A stretch of 64,000 nucleotides of DNA, from positions 3,051,176 to 3,115,175 of the forward strand of contig NW_006494789.1 of the NCBI RefSeq assembly GCF_000471905.2. Direction: 5' to 3'. The position numbers were made by a program, and so were the translations under genes. Origin of the DNA: Amborella trichopoda (lineage: Eukaryota > Streptophyta > Magnoliopsida > Amborellales > Amborellaceae). Of this stretch, positions 32,010-42,897 are shown one piece after another; the first letter of the stretch is position 1, and every line of letters starts with the position of its first letter. The notes under the pieces were generated by a model that was not told the origin of the DNA, did not search any database, and saw only the letters and a program-made list of their open reading frames with translations.

Positions 32010-33099
32010 GTACGACATGGTGAGTCTCAGCTACAGGGAATAGTCTATTGTCAGCATAAACCATGTGTTGTCTTCCATCTCAACTCTACTTGAAGCATTG
32101 GTGTAGCATGGAAGGAATCACCCCCTTATCATGAAGCCAATGGCAACCGAGTAGGACATTGTAAGAGGTATCAGTGCCAATTACGTGGAATTGGGCATAG
32201 TAATTGAGGTCACCAATCTTGAGATGAAGGTGCACTGTGCCGGTTGGCTTTTCTCATGACTGGTTAAACCCTTCTATAGTGACTTGGGTAGTAGTGAGGT
32301 CATCAGACCCTAATCCCAATCTGGTGAGGATCCTTCTTGGGATCAGGTTAACTGCTGACCCTCCATCTAGCATGATCCTATTGAGAGGGTAGGTGTGAAG
32401 TTCACCATTCATGAAGAGGGGGAGATTGTGGAATTTTCCTCCCAACTGAAGGTCATCTTCAGAAAACGAGATTGTCAAGAACCCACTCAGGATGGCCGGG
32501 TCAACCTTAATAGGTTCCACTTCAGTCTCGTACACCTCTGGGTTAGAAAGAGCTTGAACCAGAGCCACACGATAGTCTCTACACAGCAGGAGGGCATCAT
32601 AGATACTTAGAAGGGCTGAAGGCTTTCTCAAGTACCCAATTACGTCATATTTCACTTATCCTCATTAATCTTTTGTGTTCTTGATCCAGTCAATAGTGTG
32701 GGTGGTAGGGTAGGCTTAGGAACTGATTTTGGTTGGGTTTTAGTTTGTGACGCTGCTTGACTTTGTTGTTCAGCCAGTGAGGTCTAGGTTGGTGGAGGAG
32801 TAATTGGGACTTGTATTAGGGATGTAGAGGTTTGAGGTTTAGTGAAAAGTGAAGGATTGAGAAAAGTGAAGGATCAGGAAAATTGAGGACCTTGAACTTT
32901 TGAGGTATAGGTTGTAGCTTCATTCCCGATATTAGACCCATTTTCCTTGCGTCGACTGGTACTTCAAAGATTTACACCAGGTGGGAGGCTTTCTTAGAAG
33001 AGGAGCTCGAGGATGGCCCGGTTTGGCTTGGGTTGACAGGGCGACATGGACTGTCGAGATCCCTGCCACCTAGGCCAGCATCTCTCAGAGGCGCTCTTG
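32010..33099 (-). pseudogene. pro: Aspartic protease, element 3
   Basis: An open 133-codon frame (32254-32655) carries YDVIGYLRKPSALLSIYDAL, then PAILSGFLTISFSEDDLQLG, PLFMNGELHTYPLNRIML and the active site DGGSAVNLIPRRILTRLG with catalytic Asp intact, then QVTIEGFNQS and a TGA. The continuation to about 32010 is readable in the same strand with frame changes. The Pro/Gln-rich linker to Gag lies at 32656-33099 and has several stops. This is the longest uninterrupted protease N-terminal half in the window. Confidence 0.8.
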
Positions 33100-35559
33100 C
33101 TATGACATGGTGAGGCTGGTGTCTCTAAACTCTTTGTTGAAAGTGTCGAACTCCGGGCACTGTCGAGCTGCACCTGTGGAGGAAATAGAGGAGGGAAGAG
33201 AAGAAGAACTAGAATGTTTCGGGCAGCTTTTTACGTCATCACTAAAATTTGACGTTTGCAGAGGATATTTTAAATCTTGTCCTGGCTTTGACCGCGGTGG
33301 GGTGCTTTTAGTGTCATAACCCATATCCGAGGAATCCCGAGCTGTTTGTGACTCGAAGATGTCTACTTGATTAGATGATAGGATAAGGTGAGCTGCGCCT
33401 GCAATGAAGTCCTGCAAGGTTGGCAGCAGAGGAAGGGGCATGAGAAATTCTTCCCCGATTGGTGGCTGAGGAGGATGATTCCTTTGGAGGGATGACCTGG
33501 GTGCCCTCCATCCTTTGAGATCCTTGAGTGGATGTCTGGACCGCCCTATCAGGCTTAAGAGTAGCTCTAGCTTGATAGACCGCCTCATGTTTTAGGGATT
33601 TGAGCCTACTACGCCCATGGTAGACTTCTCAAGGATGAGAGGTCGAGGGCTCTGAAGAGTCCAGTGTATGCTCATAAGGGGTTTATAATGTGGCTTCCTC
33701 TCGAGCGAGAGCAATAGCTTGGATGCGTTCTAGGAGAATCGCACAAACGATGTGGCCTTGCTGGACTTTCTCCGCGACTATGGCCTCGAGCCCAGAGCAC
33801 TCTTTGAGTTCGTTACCCCACACTTGGTGATATGGGCACTAGAGTTTTCTCGTGCCCTGGGCAAGACGCCTCCGCTGCCTAGCAGACTTGGGAGTGACAA
33901 GACCCTGTTGGAGCACTGCCTCAAAGAGGGTCTGCAGAGGGTCTAGCTCAGTGCTTCCTTGGGCTTGCGTTGGGAGGTCTTCTTACACATGTGGAAGAGG
34001 GACTTGGGAGTGTCCTTTTGGGTTGCCTTGAACTTCCTAGCACTATTGCATCATCCTTGTCAAGATCTTATGGAAGTCCGTGCATTCGCTGACATCATGG
34101 CCTCGTATCTGGTGATACATGCACTAGAGTCTCTCAATCCCTGGAGGCAGGAACTTAGGCTGCCTTGTCGGCTTGAGAGTGATGAGTCCTTCTTTGAGCA
34201 ATATGGACAAAAATGCAGGAAGGATAGCGGGTGCCCCGTCATCCTCTTAGATCCTTAGTGTGTGAGAAGCCTCAGTTACCCTGAATGCCTTCTTGAACTC
34301 TTCAAGCTTTATATGACCCTTGTTGATAAGGTCTTCGATAGTGTCATTGAGCTTATAGCAGTCGTAAGTGGAGTGGGCTACTCTCTTGTGATAGGCACAG
34401 TACTTCTCATTTGTCTCTTGCCCGACCAACTCTACTGTATCAACCTCCGGCAACTGGATCATGTTCTATTCTAATAGCACTTGGAGAAGTGCAAGAGTCC
34501 ACTCCTTGTTGAAGGGGTAAACCTTATTCTTGTGCTGGGCCCTGAAGTCATTTCGCTTAGTATTTTTAGGAGGCGGGACATTGTTGTAAAATTGCTGCTT
34601 GCCCTCGACCTGAGGCGTTTATGCCTTGGAAAGGTCTAGGGTTTGAGGAGCCACGCCCTTGGTGTCAGTCATGGTGGCGGCCACGCTGATTACTTTCTTT
34701 TGTTTGCCCCGACTGTTGGAGCGAGAATTTGAGGCGGAGGGTTGCTGACGAGGGCTGCCATGGTGCTTGAATAATCCTTCTATGCGAACCGCCTTAGAGA
34801 TGATCTCTGACATGGAGGGTGGATTGGACGCCTCGACATGCAAAGCAATCTCAGGAACCATGTTCCGTATGCAAGTCTAGATCGCTTCCTCCTCAGTCAT
34901 GGGGCTCTCTCCATCCGGTGATGAACTTGTCAACCGGCTCACCAGGGTCTTACATCAGGGTGAGGAGCTAGATGGTCTTCATGCTCAACAATTGCTCCAT
35001 TTCCTGCCATGTGTGTTCTGAGTTTGGAGGCAACCGAGCACATCACTGGAAGGCTGGCCCTTCAAGGGTGTCGATAAATTGACAGAGGAGAAGTCATCTG
35101 TCAGTCGCCGTCTCTCGACAGGCTACTTGGAACTGGGCAGTATGCTGGTACCATTGAACAGGGGAAGTTTCCCTTTTAGGTAGTTTGGTGAAACAACACC
35201 TAGTCAATATACAAAGGGTATGACTTTTGATAGAGCGGTGTCTCCTGCATCCCTGAGACCTTGTTCTTGAGGCAATGGCCCACCATAGCATCTATGTCGG
35301 TTTGGGAGACCCACAGGAGGTAAAATTGTGTTAGGAGGCCGGTGGCGGAGTTTGCCTTGGAACTGTGTCCTCACCTGTAAGGGGAATCGATCTAAGAAGG
35401 GGACCTGGAGGCCTCTAGAAATTCCATCTTTCCAAGGATGGCTTGCATCATTTTCTCGAACTTGATCATCTGCTCCTCCTAAGCGTCGCTTGGATCATTG
35501 ATCACCTTGACACTGACCATCTCTTCTGGTGATGCAATGGGTTGCCAAGGTTGGCGAGT
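33100..35559 (-). pseudogene. gag: gag, element 3, with best-kept CHHC knuckles
   Basis: In order from the right: N-terminal helix (35559-35400, KVINDPSDA), core domain remnant (35290-34820; DPGEPVDKFI, then ALHVEASNPPSMSEIISKAV at 34619-34861), then three zinc-knuckle-like motifs of spacing C-x2-H-x4-H-x4-C: CAYHKRVAHSTYDC (34358-34399, intact), CMYHQIRGHDVSEC (34082-34123, intact) and CPYHQVWGNELKEC (33797-33838, second His is Asn). A linker with Ser-rich tail ends at 33100 (SSSSLPSSISSTGAARQCPE). Stops occur between and within these blocks, so it does not code today. Confidence 0.8.
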
Positions 35560-36737
35560 CGTACGTGGTAAGTCAGTCTGGAGGGGTTCAACCTGCCCCG
35601 ACTGGACTTGAGCCTTCTATGCTGATCTTGTGCGGACCAGTTCTCGATGGTTATGGGATCGTGGCTTCTGGGCAGTGATGACTGAGCAATATTCTTGAAC
35701 CTGCATAGGTTCTAGAGTTCGGAGAGGCAAAATGGGATTATGAGGTAGGAGATCGCCAAGAGTGGCGACCTCAATTGCCTTAGAGGCTTCCCAGGTTAGG
35801 ATTTGTAGTAATCTTTTTTGCTTAATCCTGAGGCGACTGTGGACCTCATTCCCAAACCGAGTCTGGGACTTGGACTGCCCCTCCTTCTTTGATCATGTAA
35901 GGGTCGTGTCTATCAGCTGGAGAAGGGAATGGGGTCCCAGGATAGCAGGAAGGATGGGTTTCTGCTTTGGAGGCTGATGGCCTCTGTTTGAGATCAGGCC
36001 ATTGCCTCGAATTCCTTTGTGGGGCCCAGGTATATGGCTGGCGTCGAAAGAGCGACAGGGGAGGGATCCGATCCGTGATTCTGCTTAAGTCTGGATCCGA
36101 GAGGGACCTAAAAAGATGGTGTTGTACACCTTTAGAGTTAACCGTTCGGGGGACTTGGGGGTCGACCCGGGCTCAGTCAATGGGTTCGATTTGAGGAGGT
36201 CGAGACCCACGAGCTTGTGTCTATGAGAGATGAGGCAGAAACCCATCTCTCACTGGGTGAAGATGTGTGTGCTAGGAGGGAAGACAGCTCGAGGTGGCAT
36301 TGAGCTAGCATTACCCTGGGCTGTGGAAAGCAAATGCATGACAAACATAGGGTGCGGCCCGAGAAGGCCTAGCTCTAGATGCGAGCTCAAGGCAACGTGA
36401 GGGTTGCCTCGAGGTGTGGCTCGAGTGGATGAAAGATGAGCCCTTGGGTGTGTGCGAGGGGTGAAGACCTCAGGACCTCCACCACTATGTGCCGACTCTC
36501 CAGGTGTAGACGTTCGGGGTGGTGAAGGAGAATAAGGGGTTGCTTTACGGCGAACCTCAGGAGCGACGACAGCACGCTTACCTTTCGCAGGAATGGACAG
36601 GGCAGCCTTCCAGCGTACCTCAGCAATATGACTGGCAGTAGATTTGCCAATAGCAGGGTGTGCGGCATAAGCTATGTTACGCATGCAAGGGGCCTTGATG
36701 GAGACTTCAGCAGGGCGAGAAAGTGGGGAGGCACATA
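35560..36737 (-). pseudogene. ORF1, element 3; leader and PBS deleted
   Basis: A 144-codon open frame (36250-36684) begins MRNIAYAAHPAIGKSTASHI and is rich in Pro, Ser, Arg and His (RKATPYSPSPPRTSTPGESA). After a break, 35560-35960 codes SKSQTRFGNEVHSRLRIKQK and ATLGDLLPHNPILPLRTLEP. It aligns with elements 1 and 2. At 36738 the LTR end GAGGCACCTAAC is joined directly to TATGTGCCTCCCC.., so the PBS and about 250 bases of leader are missing; this copy could not be primed. Confidence 0.55.
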
Positions 36738-39300
36738 GTTAGGTGCCTCATTTTGGCCCTCCAGATCTAAGTAATCTACAAGCACGTGTCTTGGGTCTCT
36801 GGTAAACCCCAGAATTTGAGATCACTCTCTCGAAACCTTGCTCAAGGGCAAGGGCAGGTATACCAACCAAAAAGAGAGTAATTTTAGTTGGGTTTGGGAC
36901 TTACTAGGGCAGGCTCGTGTAGGTGCCTTCTTAGATCAGGAAGAAAGCCCCCCAGCTGCTTGAGCTGGTTCGGAATCGCCGCCCTTGACCTGTTACCCTC
37001 TTGTTTTTCTACACAACAGTTCAAAGGTCAATTTGTAATACAAGTTGGTCGAAAAGGACCCACCCTTGTCTTAGAGCAATGCACATTCGTGGGAGAAGGC
37101 AATGGAGTGCAAGGTTAGATGAAAGATGGAAAGGAGAAGAGAACTTGACGGAGAGGCGAGGCAAGCATAACAATCAAAAGCCACTGACTCCGAGTGGTAG
37201 CAAGATGGGCATGATTCACAAGATCAACACGACAGCAATACTACTCGAAACTAAGGTCGGCGCATTGGTGCTAGGCTACGCCTATCATCAATGGTGTGAG
37301 AATAGAAAAAGGTGTAACGGAAGGAACAAGACGGCGAAGAGAAAGGGAGATCCAGGCGTCGATAGACATCGCGGTGGGCAATGCAAGGAGGTGGCGCATC
37401 GCTTGTAGACGAGGCATTTGGCGATAGTTTCTCCTAGGTCACACGACGATAGACGTGGGGAGCAACAAGAACGACGATAGGCACTGGAAATAAGGAGGAA
37501 GCTCGTGGACGGTGATGGGTGTTGTCAAGGCCTCTAGCGGGCAGCGATAGGTATCGTCGTCTACGTTAGATGCGCCGTGGAGGATGGCTTCTATAGGTGG
37601 CAACATACTTGCCATCTAGGTTCTTCACCGAGACGTCAAAGCTACGTCTCTAGGCAGTGATGGATAGTGCCGTCTACAGACATCATTGAGAGAAAGAGAC
37701 AGACGAGATGGAGGGAAAGAAGACTCATGCATGGCGCTGCCATCGCCATGGGCGACTTGTGAGACTAAGGGAGAGGCATGCATGAAACTACCATTGCTGA
37801 ACATGACCTATGCGAGGGACTCAGAAAAAGAGGTAGAAGAGAGAGGAGAAGGGAGAGAGAAGAAGAAAAGAAAAAGAAGAGAGAGAAGATTTATCTCAAC
37901 CATAGTGGTACCAGTCAAAAGTTTCTCTCACCTCACCCTCTCTCTCAAGCATAACACCACAATGGTACGAAGAGAAACTTGTATTAAGTGAAAGCTCTCT
38001 CTTGTGTGTATATAGAAGTGTGACCCAAACATCGGTGGATGATCAAACGTAACCCTAATTGCTAGAAATTAAGATTAAATTGAAATAACAAAAATTAGAA
38101 AATAGGGTGTAAAATGATAGATTTGCCCCTTCCCAACAAGTTGTGGAATTTCATAACAGTCCTTATGTTGCCCTACGACTTCCTTGTTCTTGCATGGCTG
38201 ATCCGAGGTCGTTCTGATGCTCGGTTGATCGTAAGATGATTGTTTTCCTGTAGGGCTCGGCATGACGATCGATTTGATACTAACTTCGAGCCATGGATCG
38301 TGATTTTGGTGCACGATCATGTGACTTTAAGTTTGAGTAGATCTTGAAACTTTGAATGGTTAGTGTGTTCGTTCCTTGATTTTTTTTTGTGCTTTCTTTG
38401 CTGAATCACACTGAGCATGCCGCTACGATCATGGGGCACCAAATATGTCTCGATTCCGTGGCCAAACGAAGTTTTTCAAGTTTGGAACTTTCACCGGAAT
38501 CAAGGATTCCAGCAATAGAATTTATAATTTATTTGTCGGTTTCATGTGCATAATTCGACAGTTTATCTTGTATGGGGTTTGTTTCAGAGATGGTCTGAGA
38601 CCTTACGCCCACAATGGAATTGGTCTCTCATCAATCAGACTCGCGAGCGGCATGATTTGACCACTCGAAGGAAGCAAGACACTACTGAATTTCCTACACT
38701 TTTTTCATGTATCAGCAACTTCTCTCTAGCTTTTCTTCGAGCTCGAGTATCGTGACGGGGCGTGCCATATATCAAATTGCTCCTCTGGACTAGACGAACA
38801 TGCTCACAAAATTTGAACGTGATCCGACTTAGGATGGCTGAGATATGAACGTCAAAATTCACTAGTCGTGACTGTCCCTTTAATGGTGTACTGTTGCAGG
38901 GTGGCCACATGGGAATAGCGCGCGACACCTCTTGTTTCACCCTTTCGCTTATAAGTTCTTCTTAGAATGTCTGTTTGCACAAAAACTTGACCCTTGAGGG
39001 CTTTCAACCATTCTGGATCCAATGGTGGTGTTCTCACAACAATTTGGGATGCTGAAAATGTAGCTCTAGTTATAAGGTCCGTTTCAAAGTGCTTGAGGTC
39101 GATTATGCCATAAGTATTTCTCAGTCTGCACTGCTATAAACATGTCAGAATGCCACAAAACTTGGAAGGAGACTTTTGAGAGACCTCATGAAGATCTTGG
39201 CCAGTTATGGGGCTGTTCTGAGATAGTGGAAAATTCCACTACTTGTTAGGCCTTTATTGAGTGGGGGCCTCATGTTGATGAAAAATACCTTCCAATAGCA
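36738..39300 (-). repeat. LTR E, shared by elements 3 and 4
   Basis: On the minus strand it starts TGCTATTGGAAGGTATTTTT after AGTGGGGCA and ends GAGGCACCTAAC. It is 2.56 kb long. It has the GA-rich tract (37840-37890) and the TATA box at 38007-38014. A short deletion near 38010 removed the CATTGTACGCA block kept in G. Reading frames inside are not conserved. Confidence 0.75.
38007..38014 (-). promoter_or_regulatory. LTR E TATA box
   Basis: TATATACA on the minus strand in context ACTTCTATATACACAC, about 1.29 kb into the LTR, at the homologous place to the boxes of the other LTRs. Confidence 0.55.
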
Positions 39301-39309
39301 TGCCCCACT
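39301..39309 (-). promoter_or_regulatory. Polypurine tract, 3' LTR of element 4
   Basis: On the minus strand AGTGGGGCA directly precedes the LTR start TGCTATTGG. It is the homologue of 16096-16104. Confidence 0.45.
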
Positions 39310-39744
39310 GTATGTTGTGCTTCAAGAGACTTGAAAGTGCAATCATTTAGTAATTTTGAGTGATCTTGTTGAAGTCCTCGCCCTCAATGGACTATCTGCG
39401 GTTCTGGAGAGTGAGGCCTTTGTCAGGGCCTCCTCATACAGAACCAAGCTTTTCTGAAGGCCAAATGCTACGAACCTCTAGTCGGCACTGTCTGCTACTA
39501 CACCAGGTTTGCCTTTGTTGCTCAAGGTATCCCTGTAGGTCCTATCTAGCGGAGTCTAGTCGGTGGCTTCTGGCCCAAACCAAAAGTCTGGTTCCCTGCT
39601 AGCTAGAGGGCTTTGGCGAGACGTACCCTGAATCTTGTGGAAACCCTGACCTTGTCTATTTCTTGCCTTCGTAATGGTCCTTAGAATTTATGGAGGGATC
39701 TTTTCTTCATCGTCTTGACCCTAAAGGACTCTTGTTGTTGCTGA
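39310..39744 (-). other. Conserved 3' UTR block, element 4
   Basis: Homologue of 25498-25925, bounded by CTCGCCCTCAATGGACTAT (39376) and TTGACCCTAAAGGACTC (39715). No ORF is conserved. Confidence 0.55.
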
Positions 39745-40475
39745 ACTAAGGAGATCTTATTTCTCCCACCCTGACAAGCTGTTGAAACTGGGGAGATCTT
39801 ATGGTGCTCTCACTCCCTGATGAGCTGTGGAAACTGGGGAGATCTTAAGAGGCTTTCACTTCCTGACGAGCCATGGAAACTGAGGAGATCTTATGGGGCT
39901 CTAACTCCCTAACGAGCCATGAAAATTAGGAAGATCTTATGAGGCTCTCACTCCCTGACGAGCCATGAAACCTGGGGAGATCTTATGAGGCTCTCACTCC
40001 CTAACGAGCCGTGGAAACTGGGGAGATCTTATGAGGTTCTCACTGCCTAATGAGCCATGGAAACTGGGTAGATCTTATGAGGCTCTCACTCCCTGAGGAG
40101 CCAGGATTGTTGGGGAGAACTTATGAGTCTCTCACTCCCTGACGAGCTGTGGAAAATGGGGAGATCTTATGAGGCTCTCACTCCCATTATTTCTAAGGAG
40201 ATCATATGAGGCTCTCACTCTCTAACTAGCCATGATTACTAGGGAGATCTTATGAGGTTCTCACTCCCTGACGAGCCATGATTGCTGGGGAGATCTTATG
40301 AGGCACTCACTCTCTAACGAGCCATTGAAACGTAGGAGATCTTATGGGGCTCTCACTCCCTGACGAGTCATGGAAACTAGGGAGATCTTATGAGTCTCTC
40401 ACTCGCTGACGGGTCATGGAAACGGGTTAGATCTTATGAGGCTCTCACTCCCTAGCAAGCCATGGAAACTGGGGT
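39745..40475 (+). repeat. AGATCT tandem repeat, element 4, 16 units
   Basis: Sixteen units averaging 46 bp: GGGGAGATCTTATGAGGCTC, TCACTCCCTGACGAGCC, ATGGAAACT. Thirteen or more keep AGATCT. Each has GGCTC..GAGCC arms with about 12 bases between. It is the longest array of this family in the window. Confidence 0.9.
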
Positions 40476-41074
40476 ATCGGTTGAGACTATGGAAGTGTGT
40501 CAACCCGCTTTGTCCGTCCAAGCACCCTTTCACGGGTTTTCACTTGAACAGGGGAAGCGGCATTGTGAAGATAACTTTCACCAACTTCCGTTATTTCTGA
40601 GCACTTTTACCCATGACGTTTGGTCATGTCCACCATTTTCATCCATTTTTACTCAAGGATCACTTTTGGGATTTCTTCGTGCCTAGGTTTATTTTTCCAC
40701 GAAACTCTCTTATTCATGGTTTCGTGACCATTCCCGTCCGTCATTTTTACTCATGGCGTTACCCTGTCCTGGTGTACACCGTGCCCATTTTTTTGAAAGA
40801 ATGCATGTTTTAGGGTCGTGCCTTCAAGACCTATGCAAAGCATTTTAACGTCATGCGACCAGGATGTGCACTCTAGTTTTAGGGTCATACAGTTGGATCA
40901 TAGAGGTAAGGAATGGCAGTATGTAGATGCCATAGAGTGAGTTTGAGGGTGACTTTGACTCACTAGGGAAGGTGGCATGAAGTTGCCCGTAGAGAGTTGA
41001 TTGGATGGTAGGAGAAAAGTGGTGACCCACTAACAGGCAGCAAGATGTCTTGCCATTTGATGAGCATGGGTAAG
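40476..41074 (-). other. 3' UTR block without genes, element 4
   Basis: Homologue of 26233-26900. It holds the hairpin at 40698-40726, TTTTACTCATGG repeats and one satellite monomer (40845-40900). Short frames here are not conserved. Confidence 0.5.
40698..40726 (+). promoter_or_regulatory. Conserved hairpin in 3' UTR, element 4
   Basis: CACGAAAC (40698-40705) and GTTTCGTG (40719-40726), perfect 8-bp stem with 13-base loop, matching 15012-15040 of element 1. Confidence 0.45.
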
Positions 41075-41400
41075 ACTTACTGAGGAATGAGATGAAAGAT
41101 GGTGAAGGTGGCCCACGCACACAAATGAGCCAGGTAGAGAAGACGTGCATGGCGATGCACGTAAAGGATGTGCGCATACGTAGACTCACTGGGGAAGTAA
41201 TGGAAGTGGTGTAGGTGGACCACACACATGGATGGGCCGGCTGAGGAAGACGTGCGTGGTAATGCATGCAAAGGGCGTGTTGGCTTAGGTAGGCTCACTG
41301 GAGAGAAGAAGAAGAGCGTATGCGCACACCAATTGGTCGGTTTGGGAAGACGTGCATGGAGATGCACTCAAAAAGGGAGGTTTGCAGGCACAAAGGTCGT
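41075..41400 (+). repeat. GT-rich tandem repeat of about 105-110 bp, element 4, 3 units
   Basis: GACGTGCATGG-type words recur at about 41142, 41252 and 41351, each with a CACACAAATGAGCC-like part and ACTCACTGGGGA/ACTCACTGGAGA. Confidence 0.7.
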
Positions 41401-41625
41401 GCCTCCTGGACTTGGGCGAAACAGTTTAACATGATGCGGCAGGGACGTGCACTATGGTTTACGGTTATATAGCTTGGATAGTGGTTACGTAGTTCAAAGT
41501 CATGCAACTGGGACTGTGTAGTTTAAGGTCATGTAATTAGACCTTCATTACAGTTTATGGTCATATAGTTTTCACAATGTCTATGTAGTTTAAGGTCATG
41601 CGGCATGGACCGTGTACGAGGCGCC
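41401..41625 (+). repeat. 33-bp satellite, element 4, first block
   Basis: About six monomers (AGTTTAAGGTCATGCGGCAT plus GGACC). Confidence 0.75.
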
Positions 41626-41959
41626 ATGTCAGTAGGGTACATGGGGGGTAGGTATGTGGATAGCAATCTGACTCTTTGGGGATAGAGATAGTTAAGGCTA
41701 TCCACATGTGAAGATATGTAGATGAAGGTGGTGACCGTACGAGTGGTAGTTAATGGGAAAGGCTTCACTGGGGATTAGGAGGGCCAGTGTGACTCCCCGG
41801 GGATAATGAAATCGGTGTGCAAGGAACTCTGAGCGGCCAGGGCATGGATGAACCCCACTATGGGTTGAAGGAAGGATGTCTCTAACTCTCTGAAGATGAT
41901 GGGATGGGTACAACCCTTACTTGCATCTCACTTCGTTGGGCGTCCAGTTGGAGTTATGC
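41626..41959 (+). other. 3' UTR spacer, element 4
   Basis: Homologue of 27461-27880: GACTCTTTGGGGATAGAG, TTCACTGGGGATTAGG and GACTCCCCGGGGATAATG at about 45-60-bp intervals. No gene. Confidence 0.5.
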
Positions 41960-42390
41960 GTATGGACCATTCGGCAAGCTGCATGTTTACAATTTTAGGG
42001 TCTTGTAGCTCGAATCATGGCTGTGCATTTTAACGTCATACAGCTAGGACCATGCAGTTTGTTGTCGTGCAACTAAACCTCCACTATAGTTTAGGGTCAT
42101 ATGGTTTGGACCGTGATGCTAAGCCTTTTAATGTCATGCGGTCAAGATGTGCACTATTGTTTAAGGTCACATAGCTGGACCATGCTCGTATGTTTAAAGT
42201 CATGTGACAAGGATTTTGTAGTTTGAGGTCATGCAGTTTGGACGGTGGTCATACAGTTTTGAGTCGTGAGACAAGGACTATGGCTATGCAGTTTAGGGTC
42301 ATGCAGCTTAGACTGTGGTTGTGCATTTTAAGGTCATGCTGCACTGACCATGGCAACGCAGTTTAAGGTCATGCAGCATGGACCATGAGG
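41960..42390 (+). repeat. 33-bp satellite, element 4, second block
   Basis: About thirteen monomers, including one copy of the element 3 higher-order unit starting TGCTAAGCCTTTTAATGTC at 42116. Confidence 0.8.
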
Positions 42391-42869
42391 GAAGCGACTC
42401 CGTGGGGAATAGAGCTTGTTCAAGAAACCAGGCTTGCTGAGGGGCGAGATTGTGGTGTAGGGAATGAACATCCAGAGGGTATGGGCTGATGGTCTGAAGG
42501 GGAGCGCCGAGGCCTGTGTATGACACTAAGTGCAGCATTAGACCTGGATGATGGCGTCAGGTCACTTGGTGAAGCGCATGGCAGTAGCCCTTAAGGAGAC
42601 ATAGGGCGTTAACTCCTCAACTAGGCTCACGACAAAAGCCTCCTGATGAAGCGCTCTGTGGTAGTCCTTAGACGAGATGCACAACGACAACCTTCTCAAC
42701 GCAGCGCATGGTGCTAGTCCCCTTGACAAAGTCTTGACGAGGCAGGTAGCGATGTTGCTTCAGGTCTCGGGATTGGCCGCCTCGGTCTGGCCTTATCGCC
42801 ATCAAGAGCTGGGGACTGGAGCATCATTCAGAGTTTGTCAGGGGCAATCTTCGATACTGCGCCCCACAT
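42391..42869 (+). other. Region upstream of the antisense transcript, element 4
   Basis: No gene. Decayed GC-rich repeats (42535-42720) precede CGCCATCAAGAGCTGGGGAC. The TATA box itself is lost (CGATACTGCGCCCC where element 6 has GGCTATAAAAAGG). Confidence 0.45.
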
Positions 42870-42897
42870 TACTGTTTTACCAAAGGGTAAAATAGTA
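42870..42897 (+). promoter_or_regulatory. Hairpin at start of antisense transcript, element 4
   Basis: TACTGTTTTACC (42870-42881), loop AAAG, GGTAAAATAGTA (42886-42897). Eleven of twelve pairs are Watson-Crick and the twelfth is G-U in RNA. It is homologous to the perfect version at 62032-62059. Confidence 0.55.

Larger units (their letters stand above)
25218..39300 (-). mobile_element. Element 3: minus orientation, 3' LTR truncated
   Basis: In element order: LTR E (39300 down to 36738), PBS deleted, ORF1 (36737-35560), gag (35559-33100), protease (33099-32010), C-terminal extension (31990-31124), antisense ORF type II (29300-31012, plus), antisense promoter (28924), repeats (28580-25926), 3' UTR block, and LTR D of which only the first 280 bases remain. 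About 14.1 kb. It has the best-kept Gag knuckles, but no reverse transcriptase or integrase. Confidence 0.7.

Noticed and set aside
39745..40475. Hammerhead ribozyme core: CTGATGAG or CTGACGAG followed by GAAA recurs in the AGATCT repeat units, as in plant retrozymes
   Set aside because: The bases between the two words (GCCATG or GCCATGTT) cannot form helix II next to GAAA, GAAA is absent from most element 3 units, and no suitable cleavage triplet with flanking helices is visible.
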